From: a virus
IMG/VR virus record: IMGVR_UViG_3300035660_000010
Location: 1-56,455 of that record
Reading direction: 5' to 3' (one strand)
Length of the DNA stretch: 56,455 nt
Both the position numbers and the translations under genes were made by a program. This document shows positions 16,579 to 25,216 of the stretch, in pieces. How positions within the stretch are numbered: the stretch's first letter is position 1; every line of letters starts with the position of its first letter. The notes beneath the pieces were generated by a model. The model was not told where the DNA came from. It made no database searches and saw only the letters and a list, made by a program, of their open reading frames with translations.

Positions 16579-16794
16579 TCAATATCTTTCTAATGCCTTT
16601 CGAGCTCGTTCTCGAACCACTTTCACTGGGAGCCTCTTCATCTTGTCTATTTCACACTTGCACTCCTTGGGCCAACAACACTTTTTAACAGCATTTAATC
16701 CCTTCCCCTCATGCACAAACTCCCACAATTCTTCCTTGGTAGAAGTATTTTCCCAAAAGCATCGCCAGTTGATTCTTATCTTACATGGTCCCAT
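16579..16794 (-). CDS. Unknown 71-residue basic Cys-rich protein
   Basis: ATG 16794 lies inside the end of dnaE (14-base overlap). Cysteines at 4, 12, 39, 40, 45 and 47 (CCWPKECKC) and a Lys/Arg-rich C-terminal helix suggest a metal-stabilised nucleic-acid-binding protein. No family recognised. Confidence 0.6.
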   Translation of the reverse strand: MGPCKIRINWRCFWENTSTKEELWEFVHEGKGLNAVKKCCWPKECKCEIDKMKRLPVKVVRERARKALERY

Positions 16795-19700
16795 CGATTC
16801 CTCCGCAGTTTTTTAGAATCTTATCTACTACCAAACCTTTTCTATCCATAAATACATTTACTGCGCACCTCGCTATAATCGTGCTTCCATTCTTCCAAGC
16901 ACTTGGATCGTCTTCATATGTCTTATGAAATAATGTTATGATTCCTTCACCTGTTCTATCCTCAACCTGGAACCTCCTGATAAACTTCTTCGGATCCTTC
17001 TTGTACGGACTCCTCTTCACACATCCCTGCACAATGAACATCATATACACTTTATCTGTATCGTTGTACTCATCCAACGATTGATTGAATCGATATATTG
17101 GATTGTATCCCGCCTTAAATGTTTCTTCGGCTCCATGATGGAAATCAAATATATTGAATGACACAGGGGCACCATAGATCTCACTTTCAAATGCCACAAT
17201 CTCACTTGCCTTCCATTCCTCTCGTGGGTCCTTACTAAATCTCTGCACTGGAGTTTCATATTCTTGTCCTCCACGAGATCTTACATTTACTGGATTATGC
17301 CAATCATAGGCTGGGAAGTCTTTCATTATTTCGGCTTCTGTTCTAATCGGCACACCAGCCTTTTCATCGTTCTCTCGCGCTCTTTTCACAAATCTCTTGA
17401 TCTTCTTACGACAATCATCATAGAAATCATAGTATGTTTTTCGTTGCACTTTTTCTTCAGCAAATGCACCATCGAACGCACCTGCCTTTATCAATGCCTC
17501 AATGACCCTGCTCGTCACTCTTTTTGATTCTGTACGAGCGAGAAAGTCCACCATATTCTTATATGGTCGCTTACTCAAAATATCTTCGACAGCACGTGCA
17601 CCCACATTCTTCAGTGTAGTGAGGTTTCGTCGTATTGTCTTGACATCTTCTACCTCATACCTCATTGTACTTTTATTTATATTCACTGGTTTGATCTTCA
17701 GACCTGAATTTAGAGCCTCACGAATATAAGAATTTACTTTCAACTGGTCAGCCTCATTCGACAGAAGGGCACCTGTGAACTCTGCTGGATAGTTCGCTTT
17801 GAGGTAGGCAGTTTGGTATGTTGTGTGAGCATACCCCACGGCATGACTCTTATTGAACCCGTAGGCGGCAAACTCTTCTACCAACTTCCACACCTTTTCT
17901 GCGATGTCTTTTGTCATACCACTATGCTTTACACAACCATTCACAAACTTTTCTTTGTACTCCATCATCAAACTATGGATCTTCTTACCAATAGCTTTTC
18001 TCAAGGTATCAGATTCTGGCTCTGTAAATCCCGCACATTGCACAGCAATCTGCATACATTGCTCCTGGTAGCAATTATGAACAAATACACCATTTGCCAC
18101 GAAATTAGATGTATCCATATCTATTGTTAAATCATAAACTTGTTGCAAACCGACTTCTTCACACGACCTTATCTCATACCACAAAATGTCATCTGCCAAC
18201 AGATTATCAAGATCCAAATCTTGAATTATTGATTGAATCTGTTCAGCCAATGGACGATGGCAAAAATCCGTCTGCTTGATATATTTACCAGTGGTGGTAA
18301 ATAAATTACACCGATGAATATTGGCCCTCTTTGCAAAAGCTGTTTGTGATATTTGTTCCCTTTCAATATATCCAAGTGCCTTTTCTCGAATTAAATCCTT
18401 CGAGAAGACTCCATAACATGCCCGCTGTGTGGAGTGTGTAATCTTCCGTGTTTCTCGGTCTTTTCGTGAAGCAGTCATAAATTGACCAAAAGAATTTTTA
18501 CAATCTTCCGTTGAATAACAGATAATGGCATAAGCCCCATCTTTTCGATAATGGTAATTTGGGCACAATCCTAATTTATTTAGAAGTGTGAAAACTTGTT
18601 CTGCCAGTTGTTTAGATATGGTAGTATAAAAATAGTGGCTTGGTGCTATTCCTCCATCACAATCCCACAAGAAAGCAACAAACTTTTTTATAAGTTCTTC
18701 ATTCAAATTCATTACAAAATCAGGAATAAATTTAGTGTAAGAATTACACCCACCATCTTCGTTCTGGTACTTCAAGCCCAACTCGCGCAACCAAATTAAA
18801 AGATCATTTGGTATCCAGTTCAATCGTGTTTCATTCTCTGTGTAATATTCTTCTGCTTTCGCTACTTTAATTTCTTCTGTGCCTTCCGTTTGTCCCGATA
18901 TTCGGTACGTTTTGGTTCTTGGGAAAGCATGAACTACTGCTTCTTCAAATTTTTGCTTTAGTGCTTCATCATGAGAAATAAAGCTAATGTTTGTACTTGT
19001 AGAGAGAGCCCCATCACCCAAGAGATAGGCGAGAATACGCAAACGATCTTCATTGTATGTATTATTACCAAAAGACAAATAATGAGGCACAGCTATGGGA
19101 AGTTTTTGCTGGAACGCTTTATTAATTTCCATCCATCCCCTAGGTGTTTTTACCCTATGATCTTGGGTCAAGGTTATTCTTTGTCCATTAGACAATGAAT
19201 AGCGATACACTAGGCGTCTGCCATTATTGATAACCTTATTGATTCTTTTTGGTATGGCGACCCCGTTTTCTTTTATAGAGATTGTATTCATACCCTCTTT
19301 ACAATCTTTGATGGGAATATAATCTCCCCTTTCTATTATATAAATCGGGGTATTTTCGTCAAGACATACAACGCCGTAAGTCTTCCCTAGGATAGGTTTC
19401 AGGCTTGGGTGTAGATACCACTCCTCTCTATCTTCACCACTTCTCTTTCTTTTACCATACTCTGCTGTCAGACCAGAGGCTAATGGACCAGGACGACATA
19501 GAGCTAATACCACTGCGACATCTTCAATGCTATTCGCATATACACCCTTCAACAACTCGCGCATTGTGGGTCCTTCTACCTGAAATACACCATTAGTCTT
19601 TCCGTCTCGTAGAAGCTTGAATGCTCGCGATGCCATTTGTTTGCCAGGCGATACAATACCTACTCTTTGTTCAAAGGTGGCATCTGGCTCGTCATAAAAT

Positions 19701-21610
19701 ACATCTATGCCCTTTGTATAAAATCCACTAAACTTCTTTCCTCTCACCTTTTCAATGTTATTGAATGTATCTGTGATGATTGTTAGGTTCTTTAAACCCA
19801 ACAAATCTATCTTTAGGAATCCGTCCTTCTCCAAAGTAGCACCATCATATGCAGTGGCTACTACTTTGTTTTTATCCACCATCAGCGGAATCGTGTCTGT
19901 GAGGGGCTCTGCACCAATAATTACACCTGCAGCATGGATACCTGTCTGCCTTACAAGGTTTTCAAACTTTTTAGTATACTTATCTACCTCTGGATATTCT
20001 TCCATAAGTTTTGCAAACGCAGGAATGTTCATCGCCTCTTTATAACTGATATCATCATCCTCATTCTCGAGAGTCTTATTAATCTTATCTGCTATTTCGA
20101 AGCTGGTTGCCCTGTCTCCCCCAAGCTTCAATGAGCGCACAATATCTTTCACACATGCACGAACTTTCATGGTGTTGAAAGTAGCAATCGAGGCAACATG
20201 ATCCTTGCCATACTTCGAAGCTAAATATCCTTTCACCTCATCACGTCTGGCTTTGTCAATATCCATATCAATATCTGGCAAGCTCACCCTATCTGCATTC
20301 AAAAAGCGTGAAAACAACAGATCATACTTCAAAGGATCCAACTTCGTGATGCCCAACAAATAAGACAACAATGACCCACCAGCTGACCCTCTTCCACAAC
20401 CAGTCATAATGTTGTTTTGCTTACACCAATCAACAAAATCCCAAACAATCAAGAAATAGTCGATAAAGCCCATGGTTTTGATCGTTTCTACTTCTATTTT
20501 TAGACGATCACGATACTTTACTTCAAGTTCGGGATCTTCGTGAGTATAGTGGAGCTTTTTCGCCCAATTTTGTTCTACCAGATACATACAATATCTGAAA
20601 CTCTCTTCTTCACCCGCATAATGAAGCTTGTTCTTCCATTCTTCATATTCTGGTGTAGAAGTGAGGGGATATTTTGGCAATCTATACCCATGCGTCTTGA
20701 ACTCCAAGAACTTCGAATATTCGCACATGTCGGCTAACTTTATCGTATTTTCGAGAACTTTAGCATCAAAGTGCTTCAACATTTCTTCCGCGATCATTAG
20801 GTGAGAAGCCTCAAAGAAGAATCGATCTTCGTCGTAGATATCCTTCTTGCTTTGAATGGCCAAAACTAGCTCATGTTCCTTTCGTTCGCTTTCCTCCAGA
20901 TAATGCGAATCTGTGGTACAAATAAGGGGCAGACCCATCATTTCCGCTAACTTAAGAATTTTATCATTATGTTCCAATTGTTCAGGAATCAAATGACCAG
21001 GCTGAAGCTCCGCAAAAACACAATCAAACAACTTCTTATATTTCTCTATCAATTTACAGGCATCAGTCCAATTGTTATCACGCAGCAAGTGAGCCACCTC
21101 ACTTGCCAAACAACCTGTACTGGCCATGAGTCCCCTACAGGAATCACGTGTCAGTAGAGTATGATCAATGCGAGGCACTATTCTATCATATATGAAAGTG
21201 CTCCCTGTCGCATAGCCCTCATAGTGGAGTTTAAGAAGATTTTTGTACCCTTCGTGATTCTTGGCCCACATCAAAAGATGCTTGTTCGACTCACCTTTCA
21301 CCCTCTTTGTTCTATCACCTACTATGTAGGCCTCCATACCAAATATCGGCTTGATTGGTTGATGAGGATTTTCCTTGTTCCACTTACTCACCTCATGGAA
21401 CAGCTCCAACCATGCGCTACCGGTGCCATGGTCAGTAATAGCAATGGCTGGCTGCTTATTCTTACTAACCTTTTCTATAAGCTTTGGAATCTTGATATAA
21501 CCATCTAGTGAACTTTAGTCCAGTCAGCTGTACTCGGAGTGAACATGCAAATGACATAGATTGCAAGTACACCGAGTACTATTGACTGAACCTCCTTCCT
21601 TCATACTCAT
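16781..21610 (-). CDS. dnaE: DNA polymerase III alpha subunit, intein-containing and interrupted near its N-terminus
   Basis: Replicative polymerase. From ATG 21610 (AGAGGAAAG upstream) the frame gives the PHP motif HLHVHSEYS, then TGA, two codons, TAA, and resumes with SSLDGYIKIPKLIEK and ITDHG in the same frame. Downstream: GCGRGSAGGSL, the catalytic LPDIDMDID, LKIDLLGLKN, the YQEQCMQIA motif, the FNKSHAVGYA helix-hairpin region and a C-terminal OB part. Without the 431-residue intein (18074-19366) the product is about 1173 residues, like bacterial DnaE. Without recoding, synthesis would have to start downstream (TTG 21409 is the first possible start) and would lose the PHP N-terminus. How the two stops are passed is unknown. 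Confidence 0.9.
18074..19366 (-). mobile_element. DnaE intein with LAGLIDADG homing endonuclease
   Basis: 431 residues inserted in frame between TYGVV and CYQEQ of DnaE. It begins CLDENTPIY (Cys nucleophile), has the block-B-like LTQDHRVKT with His, two LAGLIDADG helices (LAYLLGDGA and VAFLWDCDGG) and ends FVANGVFVHN followed by Cys +1: the full set for protein splicing and homing. All splice residues are intact, so splicing should work. The site is a highly conserved catalytic-region motif, a typical intein target. Confidence 0.95.
21515..21526 (-). other. Two in-frame stops in dnaE (possible translational bypass gap)
   Basis: Minus strand reads TAC AGC, TGA CTG GAC TAA, AGT TCA CTA GAT. 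Codons AGC and AGT flank the 12-base gap, both encode Ser and both are read by one tRNA-Ser. Skipping the gap gives the family-typical HSEYS-SLDG junction. Directly upstream, the arms 21572-21579 and 21530-21537 form a perfect 8-base-pair stem ending next to AGC. The layout resembles the T4 gene 60 hop (codon, stop, matched landing codon). A mutation or splicing are alternatives. Confidence 0.55.
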
Positions 21611-21632
21611 TATTGCTTTCCTCTTTGTTCCT

Positions 21633-21809
21633 TTACCACTTTAAATCACACAAAACATCATATATACTATCGCACTCTTCACAAACTCTAATAAATCTAT
21701 CATCACCTTCAAAAGTTAGATCGACAACAAAACCATCATTTTTGAATGGCTCAAATGTACCTCCACACAATAAACACTTCTCTTTATGTGTCTTTTCAGG
21801 CCAAGCCAT
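21633..21809 (-). CDS. Zinc-ribbon micro-protein E of the tandem array
   Basis: 58 residues. CLLCG at 12-16 and CEEC at 43-46 form a four-Cys ribbon; ends LCDLKW. The ATG follows GGAGTGGTAA of the upstream member directly. Last of five consecutive micro-genes; the dnaE start lies 23 bases after its stop. Confidence 0.65.
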   Translation of the reverse strand: MAWPEKTHKEKCLLCGGTFEPFKNDGFVVDLTFEGDDRFIRVCEECDSIYDVLCDLKW

Positions 21810-22040
21810 TTACCACTCCAACTCTATAATAGCACAATGTACCCAATAGCACCTTTCACAAGCTGGCACCATACACTTTACTGATTGATCCTCATAAAAA
21901 GATTCACGATCTTCCACATATCCATGCTTCCAAAGTGCAAGTTGATTTCCACACAAAAAACACTTGAGCATCTTTTGTTCCTGTGTTAGGTGCTCACACT
22001 TTGCCATTTCACTATAAGACACATCCACACTACACTTCAT
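21810..22040 (-). CDS. Zinc-ribbon micro-protein D of the tandem array
   Basis: 76 residues from ATG 22040, which overlaps the upstream stop by one base (TGATG); a GTG two codons earlier is less likely. CFLCG and CERC pairs, with three more Cys/His nearby, then the end IIELEW. The longest member of the array. Confidence 0.65.
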   Translation of the reverse strand: MKCSVDVSYSEMAKCEHLTQEQKMLKCFLCGNQLALWKHGYVEDRESFYEDQSVKCMVPACERCYWVHCAIIELEW

Positions 22041-22174
22041 CACCACTCCAACTCATTCAAACCACTATACTCACACCAAAGAATCCACAATGGATGTTTG
22101 GTATCTACCCAGGGCTCTGACATCGCCTCCATTCCTAAATCTTTATAGAGCTGATAACATTGCTCTGCTGTCAT
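22040..22174 (-). CDS. Micro-protein C of the tandem array (no zinc ribbon)
   Basis: 44 residues: an N-terminal helix (MTAEQCYQLYKDLG), a Trp-rich middle and the end GLNELEW. It lacks the Cys pairs of its neighbours but keeps the C-terminal signature, the TAATG/TGATG couplings and the GGAGTGG-in-stop layout. This shows that the shared end does not depend on the zinc domain. Confidence 0.6.
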   Translation of the reverse strand: MTAEQCYQLYKDLGMEAMSEPWVDTKHPLWILWCEYSGLNELEW

Positions 22175-22329
22175 TACCACTCCAAATCATTTAAATTAGT
22201 TTGGTCTGCACAAACATCGCAAGCGGCCAAGGATGTTATTTGCCCATCTTTATCCGGAACATAAGACCAATCCCAACAATATGGTTCTATTTCACAACCA
22301 CACAATGAACAGGTATTACTACTAAACAT
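22174..22329 (-). CDS. Zinc-ribbon micro-protein B of the tandem array
   Basis: 51 residues; CSLCGC at 7-12 and CDVC at 37-40, then the end LNDLEW. Start and stop both overlap neighbours by one base (TAATG), and GGAGTGG of the next gene is formed by its last codons. Confidence 0.65.
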   Translation of the reverse strand: MFSSNTCSLCGCEIEPYCWDWSYVPDKDGQITSLAACDVCADQTNLNDLEW

Positions 22330-22496
22330 TACCACTTTATCTCATTTATAATGGTATAGAAAAATGCACAATCATCACAAGGATATATTGCCATACCAAC
22401 AGAAGAAGTGTCTTCCTCAGCATGCATAATCCACATACCCATGGACCCACACTTAAACTCCACTCCACAAAAGAAGCAACTTCTACTTCTTTCCAT
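22329..22496 (-). CDS. Zinc-ribbon micro-protein A of the tandem array
   Basis: 55 residues; CFFCG at 7-11, CDDC at 40-43, ends INEIKW. First member of the array: its ATG overlaps the stop of the papain-like gene (TAATG). Functional class unknown. Confidence 0.65.
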   Translation of the reverse strand: MERSRSCFFCGVEFKCGSMGMWIMHAEEDTSSVGMAIYPCDDCAFFYTIINEIKW

Positions 22497-23125
22497 TACT
22501 TTACCTCAATGACCTTCCTACCCTCATTCATCTTTACTTGTGCAATATCAAACTTCCAGTCTGACCAAATTACCTTATCATCAAATAATGTAATGGGATA
22601 AATATTAGAGGGATCATACTTCAGGCATCCAACCTTACCCTTTACTGGACGCATGGCCTCTGCTACCAGTTCAGAACAGAATAGTGTATCCTTAGAGTTG
22701 AGGGGATTTCTGTAGTATCGTAGCCATGGGAAACACTTGTACCCAGCTGTCAGGAATACGTAAAGAGCTGATCCTGCAATCCCCAGATATGAATACTTCT
22801 TGCCAAGAAACTTCCTCGAGGTATCAACCATTAACTTGCCATCTGCTGGCGTCAAATCCTTGGGCTTACGGAAAAATACTATAGTATGTGGATCATTTAC
22901 ATACTTCTCCACAAAGTTGGATTCGCATGTCGCAGGTGTAGTTGCCTCTACGCACATGTTCGGTCCAGAAATGACACCACAATGTGATAGTGGCTGATGC
23001 AACACGTCCTCATATGACTGAAATAGGGCAATACCCGCAGAAACAATGCTACCAGTCGTGTAAGAGAAAAACACATAGCCATCTTTGTAATCCACGTTGT
23101 AGGTTGGGTCTTGTAAAATGTACAT
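22496..23125 (-). CDS. Permuted papain-like hydrolase (YiiX / NlpC-P60-like)
   Basis: 209 residues; ATG 23125 with AAGGAG upstream. His in PLSHCGVI (about 48) comes before the nucleophile Cys in LFCSELVAEAM (about 150), the circularly permuted order of YiiX-like amidases, and the fold hallmark GKKYSYLGIAGSAL precedes the Cys. Such enzymes cut amide or lipid-linked bonds (peptidoglycan, lipids). No signal peptide is visible, so cytoplasmic action or holin-assisted export is possible. Confidence 0.7.
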   Translation of the reverse strand: MYILQDPTYNVDYKDGYVFFSYTTGSIVSAGIALFQSYEDVLHQPLSHCGVISGPNMCVEATTPATCESNFVEKYVNDPHTIVFFRKPKDLTPADGKLMVDTSRKFLGKKYSYLGIAGSALYVFLTAGYKCFPWLRYYRNPLNSKDTLFCSELVAEAMRPVKGKVGCLKYDPSNIYPITLFDDKVIWSDWKFDIAQVKMNEGRKVIEVK

Positions 23126-23134
23126 AATAACTCC

Positions 23135-23497
23135 TTATACTAAATACAATCTTAGCGAACTTTCTTGATGACTTACAAATTTACTAATGGTATCTTCCGT
23201 GCCACCTTTTCTATCTTCAGCAACACAGGCAATCAATACATGAGAATGTCTTGCTATTTCTGTATTTCGTTCAAAATATCCTCGGACACCAAGATCTTTT
23301 GTGTTGGGATAGAAAATCAGAATAGGGATTCCATAGTGCTTGGCAATCTCTTCTGCAAAATGGTCTGCACCTGTAGCACAACCACCAGAGCAAATCCAAT
23401 CGCCCTTTTTGTAGAGCTCAAAGAACTTCTCTTCCACCTTTAAATAATCTTGGGGAGTATTTCGTCTTCTGGACCCGACTACTCCAATGATTTTCAT
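23135..23497 (-). CDS. SLOG / DUF2493-type nucleotide-binding protein
   Basis: 120 residues from ATG 23497, chosen for AAGGAG five bases upstream and the canonical N-terminus MKIIGVVGSRRR; an in-frame ATG at 23557 would add 20 residues. CSGGCATGADHFAEEIA is the SLOG phosphate loop, and KGGTEDTISKF the second conserved loop. This Rossmann family binds nucleotides or their derivatives and is used in signalling and phage-defence systems; the ligand here is unknown. Confidence 0.75.
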   Translation of the reverse strand: MKIIGVVGSRRRNTPQDYLKVEEKFFELYKKGDWICSGGCATGADHFAEEIAKHYGIPILIFYPNTKDLGVRGYFERNTEIARHSHVLIACVAEDRKGGTEDTISKFVSHQESSLRLYLV

Positions 23498-23595
23498 AAA
23501 ACTCCTTGGGCCAGACCACGAATAGGTAGGGTTGCGGGTATTCTTGAATACCTTCATCGACCTGCCAGATTAACCGGTGGTCTTAGCCTCTAAAA

Positions 23596-23880
23596 TTATT
23601 CCTGCACTTCTATATTAGAATCAATATCTTTGAGAGCCTCTCTGGCTCGATCTTCCGAGGATGCTTCGAGCTCTTTTTGAGCTTGGTCAGCAAGCCAGCG
23701 TCCAATCACGTTAGTAGCCTTTTCTTTGATGTAGTCATATACACTATTGACAATTTTGGTATCGAGCACATCATCACGAAGAACGAAATGTCCGTGATTG
23801 GAATCAACTATTATTTCCATAACTCCATTTTGGACATTTCGTTCGAAATATATGGCTTTTATGTAAATGTGATTACTCAC
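23596..23880 (-). CDS. Unknown 94-residue protein
   Basis: Start uncertain: GTG 23880 clears the trigger-factor stop at 23888, while the longer reading to 23922 overlaps it. N-terminal beta part (HIYIKAIYFERN) and a C-terminal Glu/Ala/Asp-rich helix. No motif recognised. The 98-base gap 23498-23595 has nothing convincing. Confidence 0.55.
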   Translation of the reverse strand: MSNHIYIKAIYFERNVQNGVMEIIVDSNHGHFVLRDDVLDTKIVNSVYDYIKEKATNVIGRWLADQAQKELEASSEDRAREALKDIDSNIEVQE

Positions 23881-23887
23881 TATTTCA

Positions 23888-25216
23888 TTACTGCTGAGAA
23901 GCAGCCTCCACCTTCGGGGCAACTGGCTTCACACGAGCCACCGCCTTTTCGCGAACCAATCGCATAGCCTTCTGTACACGAATGTTGGCAGTTAGTGCAT
24001 CTCTATCAATCTGCTTGCGCAGAGTTTCAATATCCATATTTTGAAATTGAGTCTTTTGAGCAGTCTGGAGAGCTTGTTCTTCCTCTTCGGGAGTGGCTAC
24101 CAGATTCTCTGCCTCGGAAATCGCACGAAGAACCAGCCGTGCGCGAACATCGGAAGCGGCTGCTTGCTGATGCTGAGCAACCAAATCATCCTGTGTCATC
24201 TTAGACCTCTTCAAGTACTGCTCCAGAGTCATTCCAACACCATCCAACATATTTTGAATCAAAGCATTGGTTTGTTGCTGAATCATGCACTGAGGAATGG
24301 GATCAACTTGTGCAGCCTTCATGAGACCAAGAAGAAGTTGTTGATCAACTTCACCACGAGTCTGTTGTTCCTTGTTTAGTTTCAAATCTTCTCGCATCTT
24401 TTCACGCGCAATAACCAAGCTATCATAACCAATCTGCTTGGCAAAGTCATCATTTACCTCTGAAAGTGTGCGCTCCTTAACTTCCTTTATAGTTGTAGTG
24501 AAAATTGCTTGCTTGCCAGCGAGTTCCTTGGCTGGCCAAGTGTCTGGGAACGTAATTGAGACATCCTTCACCTGACCTATCTTCACACCGACCAACTGAG
24601 CTTCAAACTCTGGAAGAAGAATGCCAGCGCCAAGAATGACCTGGTAATCCTTCGCAGCATTTCCTCTGAATGCTGTTCCATCGGCCAACTTTCCCTGAAA
24701 ATCAATAACTACCACATCACCCCTTGCTGACTCACGCTCTATGGTCTTTGTGGTCGCTGCAGCATCCCGTGCACGCTGAATGACAGCTTCGACCTCGGCA
24801 GCCTCGACGGAAACATTGGGCTGTTCAAACTCAACACCCTCATATGCCTTCTTGCCCATTGAATCGGTAAGATGAACGGCTGGCTCCAACCACACCTCGA
24901 TACGAACCACCACTGGTTGGTCCTTGGCGAGAATATCAATAAATGCCTGTCCAACACCAACAATCTTCTCATTGCTTTCCTTACAACCACGAGCGACGAC
25001 TTCACGAACGACATCCTCATAAAGATTGTCATAGCCGAGAACATTCTCTGCATGCTCGCGTGGGACATGCCCCTTACGGAATGACTTTACGGCGATGTCT
25101 GGTCTCTTTGCTTCCCAAATTTCTGTCTTTCGCTTCTCGAGAGCTACAATATCATCATCCATGATTGTTAGGATGTACTTGGGTGCCAACTGGCTGATTT
25201 TGGTCTTGATCGTCAT
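23888..25216 (-). CDS. tig: Trigger factor (ribosome-associated chaperone)
   Basis: 442 residues, full-length compared with bacterial trigger factor (about 430). Ribosome-docking signature SFRKGHVP (about 50), the FKBP-type prolyl isomerase part at about 150-235 (GDVVVIDFQGKLADGTAF, then LPEFEAQLVG), and the long helical C-terminal cradle. It binds nascent chains at the ribosome exit. ATG 25216 overlaps the TnpB stop (TAATG), with AAAGGAAAG upstream, so the in-frame start at 25240 is rejected. A chaperone of this kind is unusual for a phage. Confidence 0.9.
   Translation of the reverse strand: MTIKTKISQLAPKYILTIMDDDIVALEKRKTEIWEAKRPDIAVKSFRKGHVPREHAENVLGYDNLYEDVVREVVARGCKESNEKIVGVGQAFIDILAKDQPVVVRIEVWLEPAVHLTDSMGKKAYEGVEFEQPNVSVEAAEVEAVIQRARDAAATTKTIERESARGDVVVIDFQGKLADGTAFRGNAAKDYQVILGAGILLPEFEAQLVGVKIGQVKDVSITFPDTWPAKELAGKQAIFTTTIKEVKERTLSEVNDDFAKQIGYDSLVIAREKMREDLKLNKEQQTRGEVDQQLLLGLMKAAQVDPIPQCMIQQQTNALIQNMLDGVGMTLEQYLKRSKMTQDDLVAQHQQAAASDVRARLVLRAISEAENLVATPEEEEQALQTAQKTQFQNMDIETLRKQIDRDALTANIRVQKAMRLVREKAVARVKPVAPKVEAASQQ

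Noticed and set aside
21515-21526. Alternative genetic code as explanation of the stops in dnaE
   Set aside because: Many other genes in the window end at TAA, TGA or TAG and align well with families at their ends, so stops are read normally.
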